From Subdoligranulum sp. (lineage in GTDB: Bacteria > Bacillota > Clostridia > Oscillospirales > Ruminococcaceae), in the NCBI GenBank assembly GCA_004555405.1, contig SFIE01000013.1, positions 1 to 64,000 of the forward strand: a stretch of 64,000 nucleotides of DNA. Reading direction: 5' to 3'. Under the pieces are notes generated by a model, which was given only the letters and a program-made list of their open reading frames with translations, ran no database searches and was not told where the DNA came from. The translations under genes were made by a program, and so were the position numbers. Of the stretch, positions 1 to 7,491 are shown one piece after another. Position 1 is the stretch's first letter, and the number at the start of each line of letters is the position of its first letter.

Positions 1-83
1 GTTGACAAATTTGGTTGACAAGATTTTAGCGTACTGTCGTTATATATAATATATGTCAACCAAGTCAACCGAATTTGTCAACT
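1..83 (+). promoter_or_regulatory. TTGAC/GTCAA heptamer module, left copy
   Basis: Five copies of the heptamer GGTTGAC (or its complement GTCAACC) lie at about 1, 13, 55, 64 and 77, arranged head to head around an AT-rich core. Centre spacings are 9 or 13 bp. The stretch 38-70 is an exact 33-bp reverse-complement copy of 14607-14639. TTGACA at 15-20 is 17 bp from the shared core in both copies. It precedes the + strand amidoligase operon, so I read it as a promoter/operator module. An origin-type iteron is the alternative. The left edge may be cut by the window. Confidence 0.6.
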
Positions 84-138
84 GAATATGGGCCCTTTCC
101 GGGTGCCCTCGTGGCCTGTAAATCATGCAAAAATTTGA

Positions 139-211
139 ACAATAGCCTCCCCCAAAGTTTGGCTACTTTAGCTACTTGTATTTCGTGCACACAAGAGCGA
201 ACATACAGACA
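139..211 (+). repeat. Duplicated 5' leader, copy 1
   Basis: This 73-nt block aligns without gaps to 1245-1317, with 48 of 73 positions equal by hand count. It begins ACAATAGC, contains a CCAAAGTTTGG palindrome and ends AACATACAGACA. Both copies sit just upstream of a gene on the same strand, here the amidoligase. It may be a leader RNA or a duplicated control region. Confidence 0.5.
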
Positions 212-255
212 CGCAAAGGAACACAGCTAAATGAAATTTTGGAGGATGAGTGACT

Positions 256-1236
256 ATGACGACTATGCTGGATCAGCGTTACGGCGTTGAAGTCGAAATG
301 TACCACATTTCTCGTGCGAAAGCCGCGCAGGTCGTGCGAGATACGCTCGCGGAGCTCACTGGACAGCCTTGGCTGGCGAGTTTCCCCGGCTTGCACCTCG
401 ATGAGCGCAAAATCACCCCTAAGAACGAGCCCGCCACCATGTACAACACCTGGAAGATCGAGAGCGACTCCTCTATCCGGGCCGGCTCTCGTGAAGAGCA
501 GACCGAGCTGGTATCTCCGGTACTGACCTGGGCAGACATGCCAACCTTGCAGAGCATCGTTCGTGCGCTCCGGGCGGCCGGAGCTCGCAGTGATCCGGCG
601 CATTCCTGCGGCGTACATGTGCATGTTGACGCGCCTACCCACACCGCGCAGTCGCTGCGGACCCTCACAAACATCATGGCGAGCCACGAACAGCTGCTGA
701 TGGCGGCTACCGGATTTTCGCAGAGCCGCTTGACTTGGTGCTCCCCTGTGAACACCTCGTTCCTGCTCGCCGTAAACGCCCGCAAGCCTGCCACCATGGA
801 CGAGCTGCGGCGCATTTGGTATCGCTCCCATGGCTGCTCCGGTAGCACGCATTATGATGGCAGCCGCTACCATATGCTGAACCTGCACAGCTACTTTGAG
901 GGGAAAGGCCTTGAATTTCGGCTGTTCCAGTTTGATGACTACAATCCTGCCGCCCCGCGAGGACACCGTGGCGGGCTGCACGCTGGCCAGCTGAAGGCGT
1001 ATGTACAGCTCTGCTTGGGGCTGAGCTATCGGGCCCTGACCACAAAGTCTGCCTCCTATAAGCCGCTGCAAAGCGAAAACCAAAAGTACACCATGCGCTG
1101 CTGGCTGCTGCGGCTTGGGTTTATAGGCAGTGAATTTGCCACCGCTCGCGAGCTGTATCTGCGGCGGCTGCCCGGCGACAGCGCTTGGCGGCACGGCCGT
1201 CCCGAAAAGACGGAAGCCACCGAAACGCCCGCTTAG
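256..1236 (+). CDS. Putative amidoligase (Amidoligase_2 / COOH-NH2 ligase family)
   Basis: Probable ATP-dependent carboxylate-amine ligase of the glutamine-synthetase fold, joining an amino group to a carboxylate to make a peptide or isopeptide-like bond. The family signature is visible: YGVEVEM near residues 9-15, CGVHVHVDA near 118-126, and a NLHSYFEGKGLEFRLF strand near 207-224 ending in the usual Glu-Phe-Arg. GGAGG at 241-245 favours ATG 256 over GTG 250. It is the first gene of a rightward operon that ends in a gamma-glutamylcyclotransferase, a known neighbour of phage amidoligases. It opposes the phage late genes, so it is an accessory (moron) unit. The substrate is unknown. Confidence 0.8.
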   Translation: MTTMLDQRYGVEVEMYHISRAKAAQVVRDTLAELTGQPWLASFPGLHLDERKITPKNEPATMYNTWKIESDSSIRAGSREEQTELVSPVLTWADMPTLQSIVRALRAAGARSDPAHSCGVHVHVDAPTHTAQSLRTLTNIMASHEQLLMAATGFSQSRLTWCSPVNTSFLLAVNARKPATMDELRRIWYRSHGCSGSTHYDGSRYHMLNLHSYFEGKGLEFRLFQFDDYNPAAPRGHRGGLHAGQLKAYVQLCLGLSYRALTTKSASYKPLQSENQKYTMRCWLLRLGFIGSEFATARELYLRRLPGDSAWRHGRPEKTEATETPA

Positions 1237-1244
1237 CAACTTAC

Positions 1245-1317
1245 ACAATAGCAAGGCGCCAAGTTTGGACAGCTTAGCGCCTTGCACACATTTTCAATCA
1301 GAGCTAACATACAGACA
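1245..1317 (+). repeat. Duplicated 5' leader, copy 2
   Basis: Second copy of the 73-nt leader at 139-211, here upstream of the 73-residue gene. This copy has an extra perfect 8-bp stem, CAAGGCGC (1252-1259) with GCGCCTTG (1277-1284), around the shared CCAAGTTTGG. Confidence 0.5.
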
Positions 1318-1345
1318 TTCCAAAAACACACGGAGGTAAATCAAA

Positions 1346-1567
1346 ATGAAAAGAAAGACCTATGAAAAGAAACTTCGCAACTTCTGCTATCAGGTAAACC
1401 AGCTCACCTCCTCGCGCCATATGCGTGACTTTCGCCCTGGCCGCCCTGAATTCGGGGTTATCCCTGAACATGGAAAGTACGCAGGTGTGCCCCTCGTGTC
1501 CTACCAGCAGATGTGGGACTCGATCGTGGAGTGCATGAAAGGCACTCCTTTCGAGGGTAAAATCTAA
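1346..1567 (+). CDS. Small hypothetical phage protein, 73 aa
   Basis: A basic 73-residue protein of unknown function, with a strong ribosome site (GGAGGT at 1332-1337, 8 nt before ATG). The N-terminal third is Lys/Arg rich, and the middle has a FRPGRPEFGVIPEHGKYAGVPLVSY stretch of mixed turn and strand character. I recognise no domain, signal peptide or membrane segment. It lies between the amidoligase and the cyclotransferase and has its own copy of the duplicated leader, so it may be a partner or substrate of that pair. Confidence 0.65.
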   Translation: MKRKTYEKKLRNFCYQVNQLTSSRHMRDFRPGRPEFGVIPEHGKYAGVPLVSYQQMWDSIVECMKGTPFEGKI

Positions 1568-1646
1568 GCCGAAACGCTCTTAGCAGAGCGTCCGCCGGGG
1601 ACGGCCTCCCGGCGCTGATGATGGCAGGCCGAAAGGAGATTTTAAA

Positions 1647-1867
1647 ATGAAACTGGTTTATACCGCCACCCGTGATGCCTATGGCCTCGAGGATATCTGC
1701 TGCACAATGACCGCGTGCGAATTGATCCACCTGCTGCAGAACTACGACGAATCCACCCCGGTGGTGCTCAGCTTCGACAACGGCTACACTTACGGGGGGG
1801 GGGGCTTACGGAGCGCGGGTTCGAGGAAGTCTGGGATGAAGAGGGGGATTCCGAAAATGCAGACTAA
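1647..1867 (+). pseudogene. Small phage protein split by an 11-G tract
   Basis: The first 50 codons give a small acidic protein (MTACELIHLLQNYDES..., SFDNGYTYGG) of a type common in Firmicutes phages. At 1794-1804 there are 11 consecutive G. With 9 or 12 G the frame would continue as LTERGFEEVWDEEGDSENAD and stop at 1865-1867, overlapping the next gene by 11 bp. With the 11 G seen here the frame instead runs through into the cyclotransferase, giving a 228-residue fusion (1647-2333). So the gene is frameshifted as sequenced, either as a phase-variable state or as a homopolymer error. Ribosome site AAAGGAG lies upstream of 1647. Confidence 0.6.
1794..1804 (+). repeat. Poly-G tract, 11 G
   Basis: Homopolymer of 11 G inside a coding region. 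Frame outcomes: 9 or 12 G gives the small protein alone; 11 G fuses it to the downstream cyclotransferase; 10 or 13 G gives an early stop. This is the classic layout of a slipped-strand contingency tract, but it could also be a sequencing artefact. Confidence 0.7.
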
Positions 1868-2333
1868 AAAAATCTACCTGGCTTACGGGTCTAACCTCAA
1901 TCTCGCGCAGATGCGTCACCGCTGCCCGGATGCCCGGCTGCTTGGATACACCTATCTGCCCAACACCCGGCTGGTATTTCGCGGGTCTAAAACGGGCAGC
2001 TACCTCTCCATCGAGCCTGCGCTGGAGGGCGAGCCTCGGCAGGTTCCCTGCGGGGTATTCGCCATCAGCAAGCGCGACGAGCAGGCGCTGGACCTGTACG
2101 AAGGCTACCCGAGCTTCTACTACAAGCAGGAATACACCGACCTGCCGCTCTATCTGCTGGGGCACGGCACCGCGCAGCCGCACCACTTTTCCGGGTTTGC
2201 CTATCAACTGCCGGTGGATCACCCCCTTGGCAAGCCCGCCCGATGGTATATGGCGACCTGCCGCGAGGGCTACCGCAACTTCGGCTTTGACACGGCCGTG
2301 CTGGATCAAGCGCTGCAGGACAGCGACAAATAA
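1857..2333 (+). CDS. Gamma-glutamylcyclotransferase family protein (GGCT/AIG2-like)
   Basis: 158 residues from ATG 1857. YGSN at residues 10-13 is the phosphate-loop-like signature of the family, and Glu82 in LDLYEGYP matches the usual catalytic acid. GGCT/GGACT enzymes cleave gamma-glutamyl amides with cyclisation to 5-oxoproline, so this enzyme could undo a bond made by the amidoligase three genes upstream. A weak GAGGGGG ribosome site lies about 10 nt before the start. Because of the 11-G tract it can also be made as a fusion starting at 1647. The gene ends 8 bp before a bidirectional terminator. Confidence 0.85.
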   Translation: MQTKKIYLAYGSNLNLAQMRHRCPDARLLGYTYLPNTRLVFRGSKTGSYLSIEPALEGEPRQVPCGVFAISKRDEQALDLYEGYPSFYYKQEYTDLPLYLLGHGTAQPHHFSGFAYQLPVDHPLGKPARWYMATCREGYRNFGFDTAVLDQALQDSDK

Positions 2334-2340
2334 ACAAAAG

Positions 2341-2369
2341 AAGCCCGGAGCGATAAACGCTCCGGGCTT
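2341..2369. terminator. Bidirectional intrinsic terminator
   Basis: A 12-bp perfect stem, AAGCCCGGAGCG with CGCTCCGGGCTT, and a 5-nt loop. It has A-rich flanks on the left and TTTCGT on the right. It lies between convergent genes (cyclotransferase, +; DUF4926-type, -). Confidence 0.85.
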
Positions 2370-2379
2370 TCGTGCCGTT

Positions 2380-2568
2380 TTAAGCTTGATGTGGGTCACG
2401 CCATTCTACGCTACTAATATCCGCAGCTAAGGCGACATCGACGGTTTCTTGTTCGTTATCATCTACAAGGTACGCTTCGCCGGGGCGGAGAACTTCTACA
2501 ATGGTTACGATGGCACCGGTTTTCAGCTTTACCACATCAAATGCCCTTAAAGCCGAGAAATCAATCAT
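2380..2568 (-). CDS. DUF4926-like protein, putative immunity protein
   Basis: A 62-residue acidic protein. The core DVVKLKTGAIVTIVEVLRPG...YLVD resembles DUF4926, a small beta-barrel-like family that I recall lying directly after DUF6883 proteins. Here it starts 1 bp after a DUF6883-like reading frame ends at 2570. The likely role is immunity to, or partner of, that toxin-like domain. Ribosome site AAAGG lies upstream. It is the last gene of the leftward late operon before the terminator at 2341. The family call rests on pattern memory, not on a search. Confidence 0.6.
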   Translation of the reverse strand: MIDFSALRAFDVVKLKTGAIVTIVEVLRPGEAYLVDDNEQETVDVALAADISSVEWRDPHQA

Positions 2569-2569
2569 A

Positions 2570-2959
2570 CTACTTGCCTTTCTTTTTGAAGGTGTGAGGG
2601 TACACGCTTGTCAATCTGGGCGCATCTTCGGTGTGCTCGATGATCCATGCGGTTTTTATGGTTGCCCATTTTCCGTTTGGCCCATGTAAAAGCATCGGCA
2701 CCTCATATCGTGCACCGTATGAAGTTAGCCCTTTGTCAATGGCCGCCCACTTGCTCAGGTTCTCGTGGATGGCTTTTATGAGCTCATCAGCGTTTTCCTG
2801 AGTATACCCCAGCTTGGCTTTGAAAGCAACAGCCTTATTCCCACCGACCGGGTGATCCTCGTTAAGGGCATAGCTATAAATCTTCTCGTGTGATATATAG
2901 GCGTGCTGCCAGTCGGTAAGCGGGGCGCGGTCGCCAATGGCGGCGTACTCGGCGCGGAA
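2570..2959 (-). pseudogene. DUF6883-like toxin domain, separated from the capsid protein by an amber codon
   Basis: After the TAG that ends the minor capsid gene (2960-2962), the same frame stays open for 129 codons to a second TAG at 2570-2572. The translated domain carries HEKIYSYALNEDHPVGG, LGYTQENADELIKAI, YGARYEVPMLLHGPNGKW and TAWIIEHTEDAPRLTSVYP. This matches my memory of DUF6883, a small domain found in polymorphic toxins. No ATG or GTG with a ribosome site opens it, so it looks like the C-terminal effector of a MuF-type capsid-toxin cut off by a nonsense change (CAG to TAG would restore Gln). Amber read-through is the alternative. Confidence 0.6.
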
Positions 2960-4198
2960 CTATTGCCATGAAACTGGAGCCTGCTCCACCCGCGCTGCCC
3001 ACACGGCCCGGCCTGCTTCGCTGCGGCTAAACCCAGGCACGGTTTCGCGCAGCTGCTGCTTATGCCGTCCGGTCTGCTGCAGGAAGTCGGCCAGCTTCGC
3101 TCTGGAGGCGGCTAAGCGCTCCGCAGCGCTGTGTTTGAGGCTCGGCTGGCCCGTTTCCTCAGCCAGCAGGTACTCGCGCTTCCAGCGCCGGATTTGCCTC
3201 TCTAAGGCGCGCTGGCGCTGATCACACTGCTCCTCGGTCAGCATTTTGCCATTGTAGGGGAATTTAGCCGCATTGTACTCGGCCAGCATCTCCTGTGTGT
3301 AGGCGGGCTTGCTGATTCCGGGCCAGAACGGGTGCCAGTTATGACGGCAGTTTGCACCGCAGAACCCCTGCACATGGCCGTATCCGATATCCTGAAGGCT
3401 CAGGTATCCGGGTGCGCCGGAGAGGCTGACGATTTTGCCCTGCCACCAGCTGTGGTTGGTAAAGTCTTGCCTGCCGTCACCGGTGCGCGCTCCCCCATGG
3501 GCGCTCAGCTCCATGGTGTCCACACCCATCTCTTGTGCATTGTGGATGCTGATATCGACTGCCGTTTGGTTGATGCCGGTGCGCATGGCACGCAGAATGA
3601 CGGTTTCCAGCTTGTCCACATGCCCGCTCGGGTATGTAATTCCATCCACTCCCTCGGCCGCAAGCTCCTTGATCCCCCGCCGCACTACCTCGTCTTGGCT
3701 ATACACGCCGGTGGCGGCACCCATGTGTGCGCTGTCAAGAATCCGGCCCAGCTGCGCTTGTACTGTGGTGCTTAGATTTTGATTGCCCATCAGTGCGCGG
3801 GTCTGGGTGAGATTATACAGCGTGTTCATGGTGCGCCGATATCCGCTCTGCGCGATCTGCTGAGCTACCGCGCTATCCCCGATTCGCGAGTTTGGCTGCT
3901 GCCCGGCGGCTCTGGCCTCATTGGCATCCGCCTCATCGGCAGCGATCATAGCCTGCCCAAAAACCACCGCGACCATCGGTGCCGCGTTTGACATCAGCTG
4001 CTCCATACGAGCGGCCATCTCTTTTCGAGTCGCCCCCAGTGCCTTTGCGCGCTCGGTTTGCCATGCCACGCCTGCTGGCAGCGAGTAGTCGGCTTTCGCG
4101 ATCTGCTTCGCGCAGCTCAGCAGCAGGCTGGTTTCCAACTCGTCAAAGGCAGCCCTTGCACGCTGCGCGTAGTCCTCTACCTGCCTCGGCGTGAGCAT
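2960..4198 (-). CDS. Phage minor capsid protein (Phage_min_cap2 / MuF-like)
   Basis: A head-morphogenesis protein that normally sits inside the head near the portal. Family features: helical N-terminal half with Ala-rich segments, SAHGGART at 232-239, SWWQGKIVSL at 250-259, and the metal-like CGANCRHNWHPFWPG at 280-294. The last third is coiled-coil-like and Arg/Glu rich. The start abuts the portal stop. The frame continues past TAG 2960 into a toxin-like domain, so the intact ancestor was probably a capsid-toxin fusion of about 540 residues. In that design the phage can carry the effector in its head. Confidence 0.85.
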   Translation of the reverse strand: MLTPRQVEDYAQRARAAFDELETSLLLSCAKQIAKADYSLPAGVAWQTERAKALGATRKEMAARMEQLMSNAAPMVAVVFGQAMIAADEADANEARAAGQQPNSRIGDSAVAQQIAQSGYRRTMNTLYNLTQTRALMGNQNLSTTVQAQLGRILDSAHMGAATGVYSQDEVVRRGIKELAAEGVDGITYPSGHVDKLETVILRAMRTGINQTAVDISIHNAQEMGVDTMELSAHGGARTGDGRQDFTNHSWWQGKIVSLSGAPGYLSLQDIGYGHVQGFCGANCRHNWHPFWPGISKPAYTQEMLAEYNAAKFPYNGKMLTEEQCDQRQRALERQIRRWKREYLLAEETGQPSLKHSAAERLAASRAKLADFLQQTGRHKQQLRETVPGFSRSEAGRAVWAARVEQAPVSWQ

Positions 4199-5827
4199 TT
4201 AAGGCCTGCCTTTCTTCAGCGGGCCCTGCCTGCCCCGCTGGCTGCCGTTAGGCTTGCCCGTGGTCTGTTTCCCTGCAGGCGCATTAGGTGCGCTCTGAGG
4301 GGCCGCCTGCTGCGTCAGAACGCCTTGCAGAACATCCTGTGCTACGGCCTCCTGCTGAATTGCAGCCACCGCAGCCGCTGCGGTTTCCTCGTCCTCCCCA
4401 TAGAAGTGCTGGCGGTACTCTGCTTTGCTTCGCAGCCCGAGCTGCAGCTCTGCCTGCCACTGGCTCATCTCGGTGAGCCTGTCTACGATGATGGAATCGT
4501 CCCAATGGAAGCTGATCTGCATCTTGCCGGATGCAGGAGGCGCGCTATCCACTTGGTCTGCCCAGAAATCGAGTGCATCGATCAGCCCTCGCAGGGCATC
4601 CTCCAGCGCTGCCTGCAAGTCGCTCACCGTGGCATACAGCTTTTGTTTACTGCTCATGATTTCGGTGGCGGTCTTTTCGAGATCTGACACCTGCGACAGT
4701 ACGCCATAGCTTAGACCGACCTTTTGCTCCACATGGCGCAGGTACTGGTTCAGCCCGCTCAGATAGTTGCCATCGCGCAGGGAGGGTGCAAACACTTGGT
4801 AAAAGGTGCCCCCGTCGGCGATTCCGGTATCGATATTCAGCCCTCGGAAGAGGCGCTGCGTATGCTCCGGCATGGTTTTATCCAAAGCCTTAGCAGGCAC
4901 ACCAAACCGGCGCAGGGCCTCGCTATCGGTCAGCGCCTGCCCGTTTTCCCCCAGCGGCTTGAGGTACTGATCGTCGATATCCACGCCAAGCTCGCCGCCC
5001 TCGTACTCCCAGTCGAGGCGTGAAAACTGCACATCCGCATCGATAATCTGCGGAATGGCCGGGGCGAACATGGCGGCTCCCAGCTCGCTGCTGGGGTCCA
5101 CCGTATTTACGATGGGTGTAACAAAATAACCGATCGGGAGCTTTTCCAACCCGGGCAGATAGGCGATTGGCTCGATGTTCTGCCACTCGGGGCGAACCTG
5201 CAGCGTAACCGGCGCGCCGAGGCTGTCTTTGCTGGAGCTCTCATATGCGAGGTTGATCACCTGCACACAGGGGAACTCCCGTGCAGGCTGCACGCCCATC
5301 TTACGCACACGCTCCAGCTCTTTGGGGTGGTAGTCGTTTGCGCTGGTCAGCACATGGAGCCATTCCAAGCGGCTGTACACCGTCTGGTTTGTGCGGATCT
5401 GGTTGATGAACACGGCCTCGGTGAGGTCACCGTTGCAGTTGATAGACACCGGGTAAATACAGTCCGCCGGGGTAAAGGCCACCCCGATGTCGTTGCCGTC
5501 TTGGTAGGGCTTCCACGCACCACTGCCCAGCGCCAGTGCTACTGCCAGAATCCTGCGCCTGCGCGGGCTAAGTACTTTTTGCAGCTTGTGGTCGATCCAT
5601 TCTGCGCGTGGGCTGCCGTCCACATGGGCTTCCAATTCCAGCGTGGTCAGGCGAGCCAGCTCTGCGCAGATTGCGGCGGGCAGCCCCATCGTCTTTGTGT
5701 CAGGGTTATGGTCGAGCGCCTGCCCCTGAATCGCTGCTGCGTACCACTCGGTCAGCGCTTTTTGCTGGGCATCGGTGAACAAGGTTTTGACGCCCAGCTC
5801 GGCCTCGATGTTGTTAAAATCAATCAT
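4199..5827 (-). CDS. Phage portal protein
   Basis: A 542-residue SPP1-type portal that would form the dodecameric DNA gate at the head vertex. Evidence is position (terminase large, portal, minor capsid), length, and the family pattern of a mixed alpha/beta N-terminal part followed by the helical stem region SGLNQYLRHVEQKVGLSYGV...DLEKTATEI near 370-420. The C-terminus is Gln/Ala/Pro rich and ends in a basic tail, GRQGPLKKGRP. The start ATG 5827 overlaps the terminase stop by 4 bp (ATGA). A longer in-frame extension upstream only reads through the terminase gene. Confidence 0.88.
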   Translation of the reverse strand: MIDFNNIEAELGVKTLFTDAQQKALTEWYAAAIQGQALDHNPDTKTMGLPAAICAELARLTTLELEAHVDGSPRAEWIDHKLQKVLSPRRRRILAVALALGSGAWKPYQDGNDIGVAFTPADCIYPVSINCNGDLTEAVFINQIRTNQTVYSRLEWLHVLTSANDYHPKELERVRKMGVQPAREFPCVQVINLAYESSSKDSLGAPVTLQVRPEWQNIEPIAYLPGLEKLPIGYFVTPIVNTVDPSSELGAAMFAPAIPQIIDADVQFSRLDWEYEGGELGVDIDDQYLKPLGENGQALTDSEALRRFGVPAKALDKTMPEHTQRLFRGLNIDTGIADGGTFYQVFAPSLRDGNYLSGLNQYLRHVEQKVGLSYGVLSQVSDLEKTATEIMSSKQKLYATVSDLQAALEDALRGLIDALDFWADQVDSAPPASGKMQISFHWDDSIIVDRLTEMSQWQAELQLGLRSKAEYRQHFYGEDEETAAAAVAAIQQEAVAQDVLQGVLTQQAAPQSAPNAPAGKQTTGKPNGSQRGRQGPLKKGRP

Positions 5828-7119
5828 GCGTTGTGCAGCCCTCGTTTCTGCCAGACCGGCTCCATCGCGTATCGCACCATGTCGATGCTGTGGTTGTCGG
5901 AGTCGATGTAGGTATTTTGAACTTCCTGTGTTTTCTTGTCGATCGGGTATTCGTATTCGCTGAATTCCCGAGCCGTAAAGGGACACCGCTCGGGGTCTAT
6001 CACGATTTTCGTGCGGCTTTGCAGCCACTTCATGCCATCTGTCACACTGGTACCGCCGTGTGCGGAGTATTTGTGACACCCTCGAATCCGATAGCCCAGA
6101 TCGTGAAGGGTGGCTATGCTCTTGTTACCTGCGCTGTCTGCGATGATTTCTTTGTTTTTCCACGGCTCCAGCACCTTAGCCAGCACCTCGTCCTTTTCGC
6201 GGGTAGCTCTGTGCTCGGCGAAAATGTACAGCGTTCGCTTTGGGTTGCTGTAGGCCATTTCCCCGAAGTGGTTAGGATCCGGGTACCAGCCCCAGTCAAG
6301 GCCACAGTAGGTGCGGTCAAACTGTGCGATTTCCTCGCGCGTGATGGGGCGCAGCTCGATGTTGTCAAACACCTGTGTGCCGCAACCCACCACCTCGCCC
6401 AAATACTCGTGCGCATAGGCGGTCGGATCCCGCTGCCGCAGCACCTCTGCCTCGTCAAAGAACTTCGGGCCCAACCATTCGGGCGGGGTTGTCAGATAGG
6501 TTGTGTGGTGGCAGAACTGCCGGGGTTTTGGCTCTCGCTTGTAACGATTTACCCAATGGCGGGCCATCGCCGGGGAGTTGAAGGTCTTGAAGGAAAAGGC
6601 AAAAGGGCCGCCACGAAACACAGACTGCTCTACATTTCGGATTTCGTCCGGGCCATCGTACTGGTCGAACTCCTCAAAGTGACAGGTACCGAAGTAGCCA
6701 AACGGCGCAGCCAGCGATTTTAGCTTACCGGGATCGTCCAAGCCGTAGAACTGGATGGTCTGCCCTGTCGGGGTGTACTCCAGCATATAAGGTTTCTTAG
6801 TCTGCCGCCACAAATGGCGCAGGCCCATGCGCTCGATCACTCGGTTGTACTCAGGCCAGACCGAAGTCACGATAGTGTTGGCGACCTTACGCAGCACAAT
6901 GCCGTGGATATCGGGCACACGCATGATCAGCAGAATGTGCTCGGTAGCGGCGAATGTGCTTTTCAACGAGCCTCGCCCGCCGTCGCCCAGATATTCGGTG
7001 TAATCCCCGCTCCAGATGGCGGTGTGCGCGGCGTAGTATTCAGGAATGATCAGGCTGCTCAGCCTCACCTGCGGGCTTGTCAGCGGCAGGCTTCGGCGGT
7101 TGCGTTGCTGGTATGTCAT
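5824..7119 (-). CDS. Terminase large subunit (PBSX family)
   Basis: The packaging motor ATPase and nuclease that pumps DNA into proheads and cuts it. Seen: a P-loop-like GGRGSLKST at 47-55, a Walker B-type HFEEFDQ near 147-153, and nuclease acidic residues at GLDWGWYPDP near 272 and in the SDNHSIDMVRYA tail. The start at 7119 overlaps the small subunit by 80 bp. A GTG at 7068, giving VRLSSLIIPEYY, matches usual family N-termini and may be the true start, though neither has a strong ribosome site. Confidence 0.92.
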   Translation of the reverse strand: MTYQQRNRRSLPLTSPQVRLSSLIIPEYYAAHTAIWSGDYTEYLGDGGRGSLKSTFAATEHILLIMRVPDIHGIVLRKVANTIVTSVWPEYNRVIERMGLRHLWRQTKKPYMLEYTPTGQTIQFYGLDDPGKLKSLAAPFGYFGTCHFEEFDQYDGPDEIRNVEQSVFRGGPFAFSFKTFNSPAMARHWVNRYKREPKPRQFCHHTTYLTTPPEWLGPKFFDEAEVLRQRDPTAYAHEYLGEVVGCGTQVFDNIELRPITREEIAQFDRTYCGLDWGWYPDPNHFGEMAYSNPKRTLYIFAEHRATREKDEVLAKVLEPWKNKEIIADSAGNKSIATLHDLGYRIRGCHKYSAHGGTSVTDGMKWLQSRTKIVIDPERCPFTAREFSEYEYPIDKKTQEVQNTYIDSDNHSIDMVRYAMEPVWQKRGLHNA

Positions 7120-7480
7120 CGATAAAGACTACCTTTCCGGACACGCCTCGCAGCTCGGGGTGCTCGCTCCAGTGCTGCGGGTCTTTGTTTTTGAGATAAA
7201 AAATCATAGCGGCATTGTCGCCGCTCATGGCTTTCTGGAAGAGCGCGTTTTCCACCGCCGCCAGAGAGGCCTCTACGCCGTTCTGCAGCGCGCGCCCAAT
7301 GGTGGTAGGGTAGTTTTTTATCCACCGACGCAGGGTGCGCTCTGAGAGTTCCGTGCCCCTCACGCGGTGCATTTCTTTCACGATCTCGGTTTGGGACAGC
7401 CCGTTTTGGGCCCAGCGCTGAAGCAGCAGCAGGCCGGACGGATCCACCCAATCCTCGGGGTGTGGCCTTTTTCTCGGCAT
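7040..7480 (-). CDS. Terminase small subunit
   Basis: 146 residues from ATG 7480 with ribosome site GGGGAG. The N-terminus is basic. Next comes a helix-turn-helix segment, NGLSQTEIVKEMHRV...SERTLRRWIKNYPTT near 27-60, that would recognise the packaging site. A helical oligomerisation part follows (EASLAAVENALFQKAMSGDNAAMIFYLKNKDPQ is typical of small terminases), then a Pro/Ala-rich tail. It overlaps the large subunit, as the two form one complex. Confidence 0.88.
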   Translation of the reverse strand: MPRKRPHPEDWVDPSGLLLLQRWAQNGLSQTEIVKEMHRVRGTELSERTLRRWIKNYPTTIGRALQNGVEASLAAVENALFQKAMSGDNAAMIFYLKNKDPQHWSEHPELRGVSGKVVFIDDIPATQPPKPAADKPAGEAEQPDHS

Positions 7481-7491
7481 AAAGCTCCCCC

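Noticed and set aside
38..70. The 33-bp exact repeat as a prophage attachment site
   Set aside because: Its two copies are in inverse orientation inside the phage and carry heptamers with regulatory spacing. The attachment site is better placed at the tRNA 3' end.
4199..6079. A 626-residue portal starting at 6079
   Set aside because: The extra 84 N-terminal residues read through the terminase gene in another frame and have shadow composition. ATG 5827 overlaps the terminase stop by 4 bp as usual.
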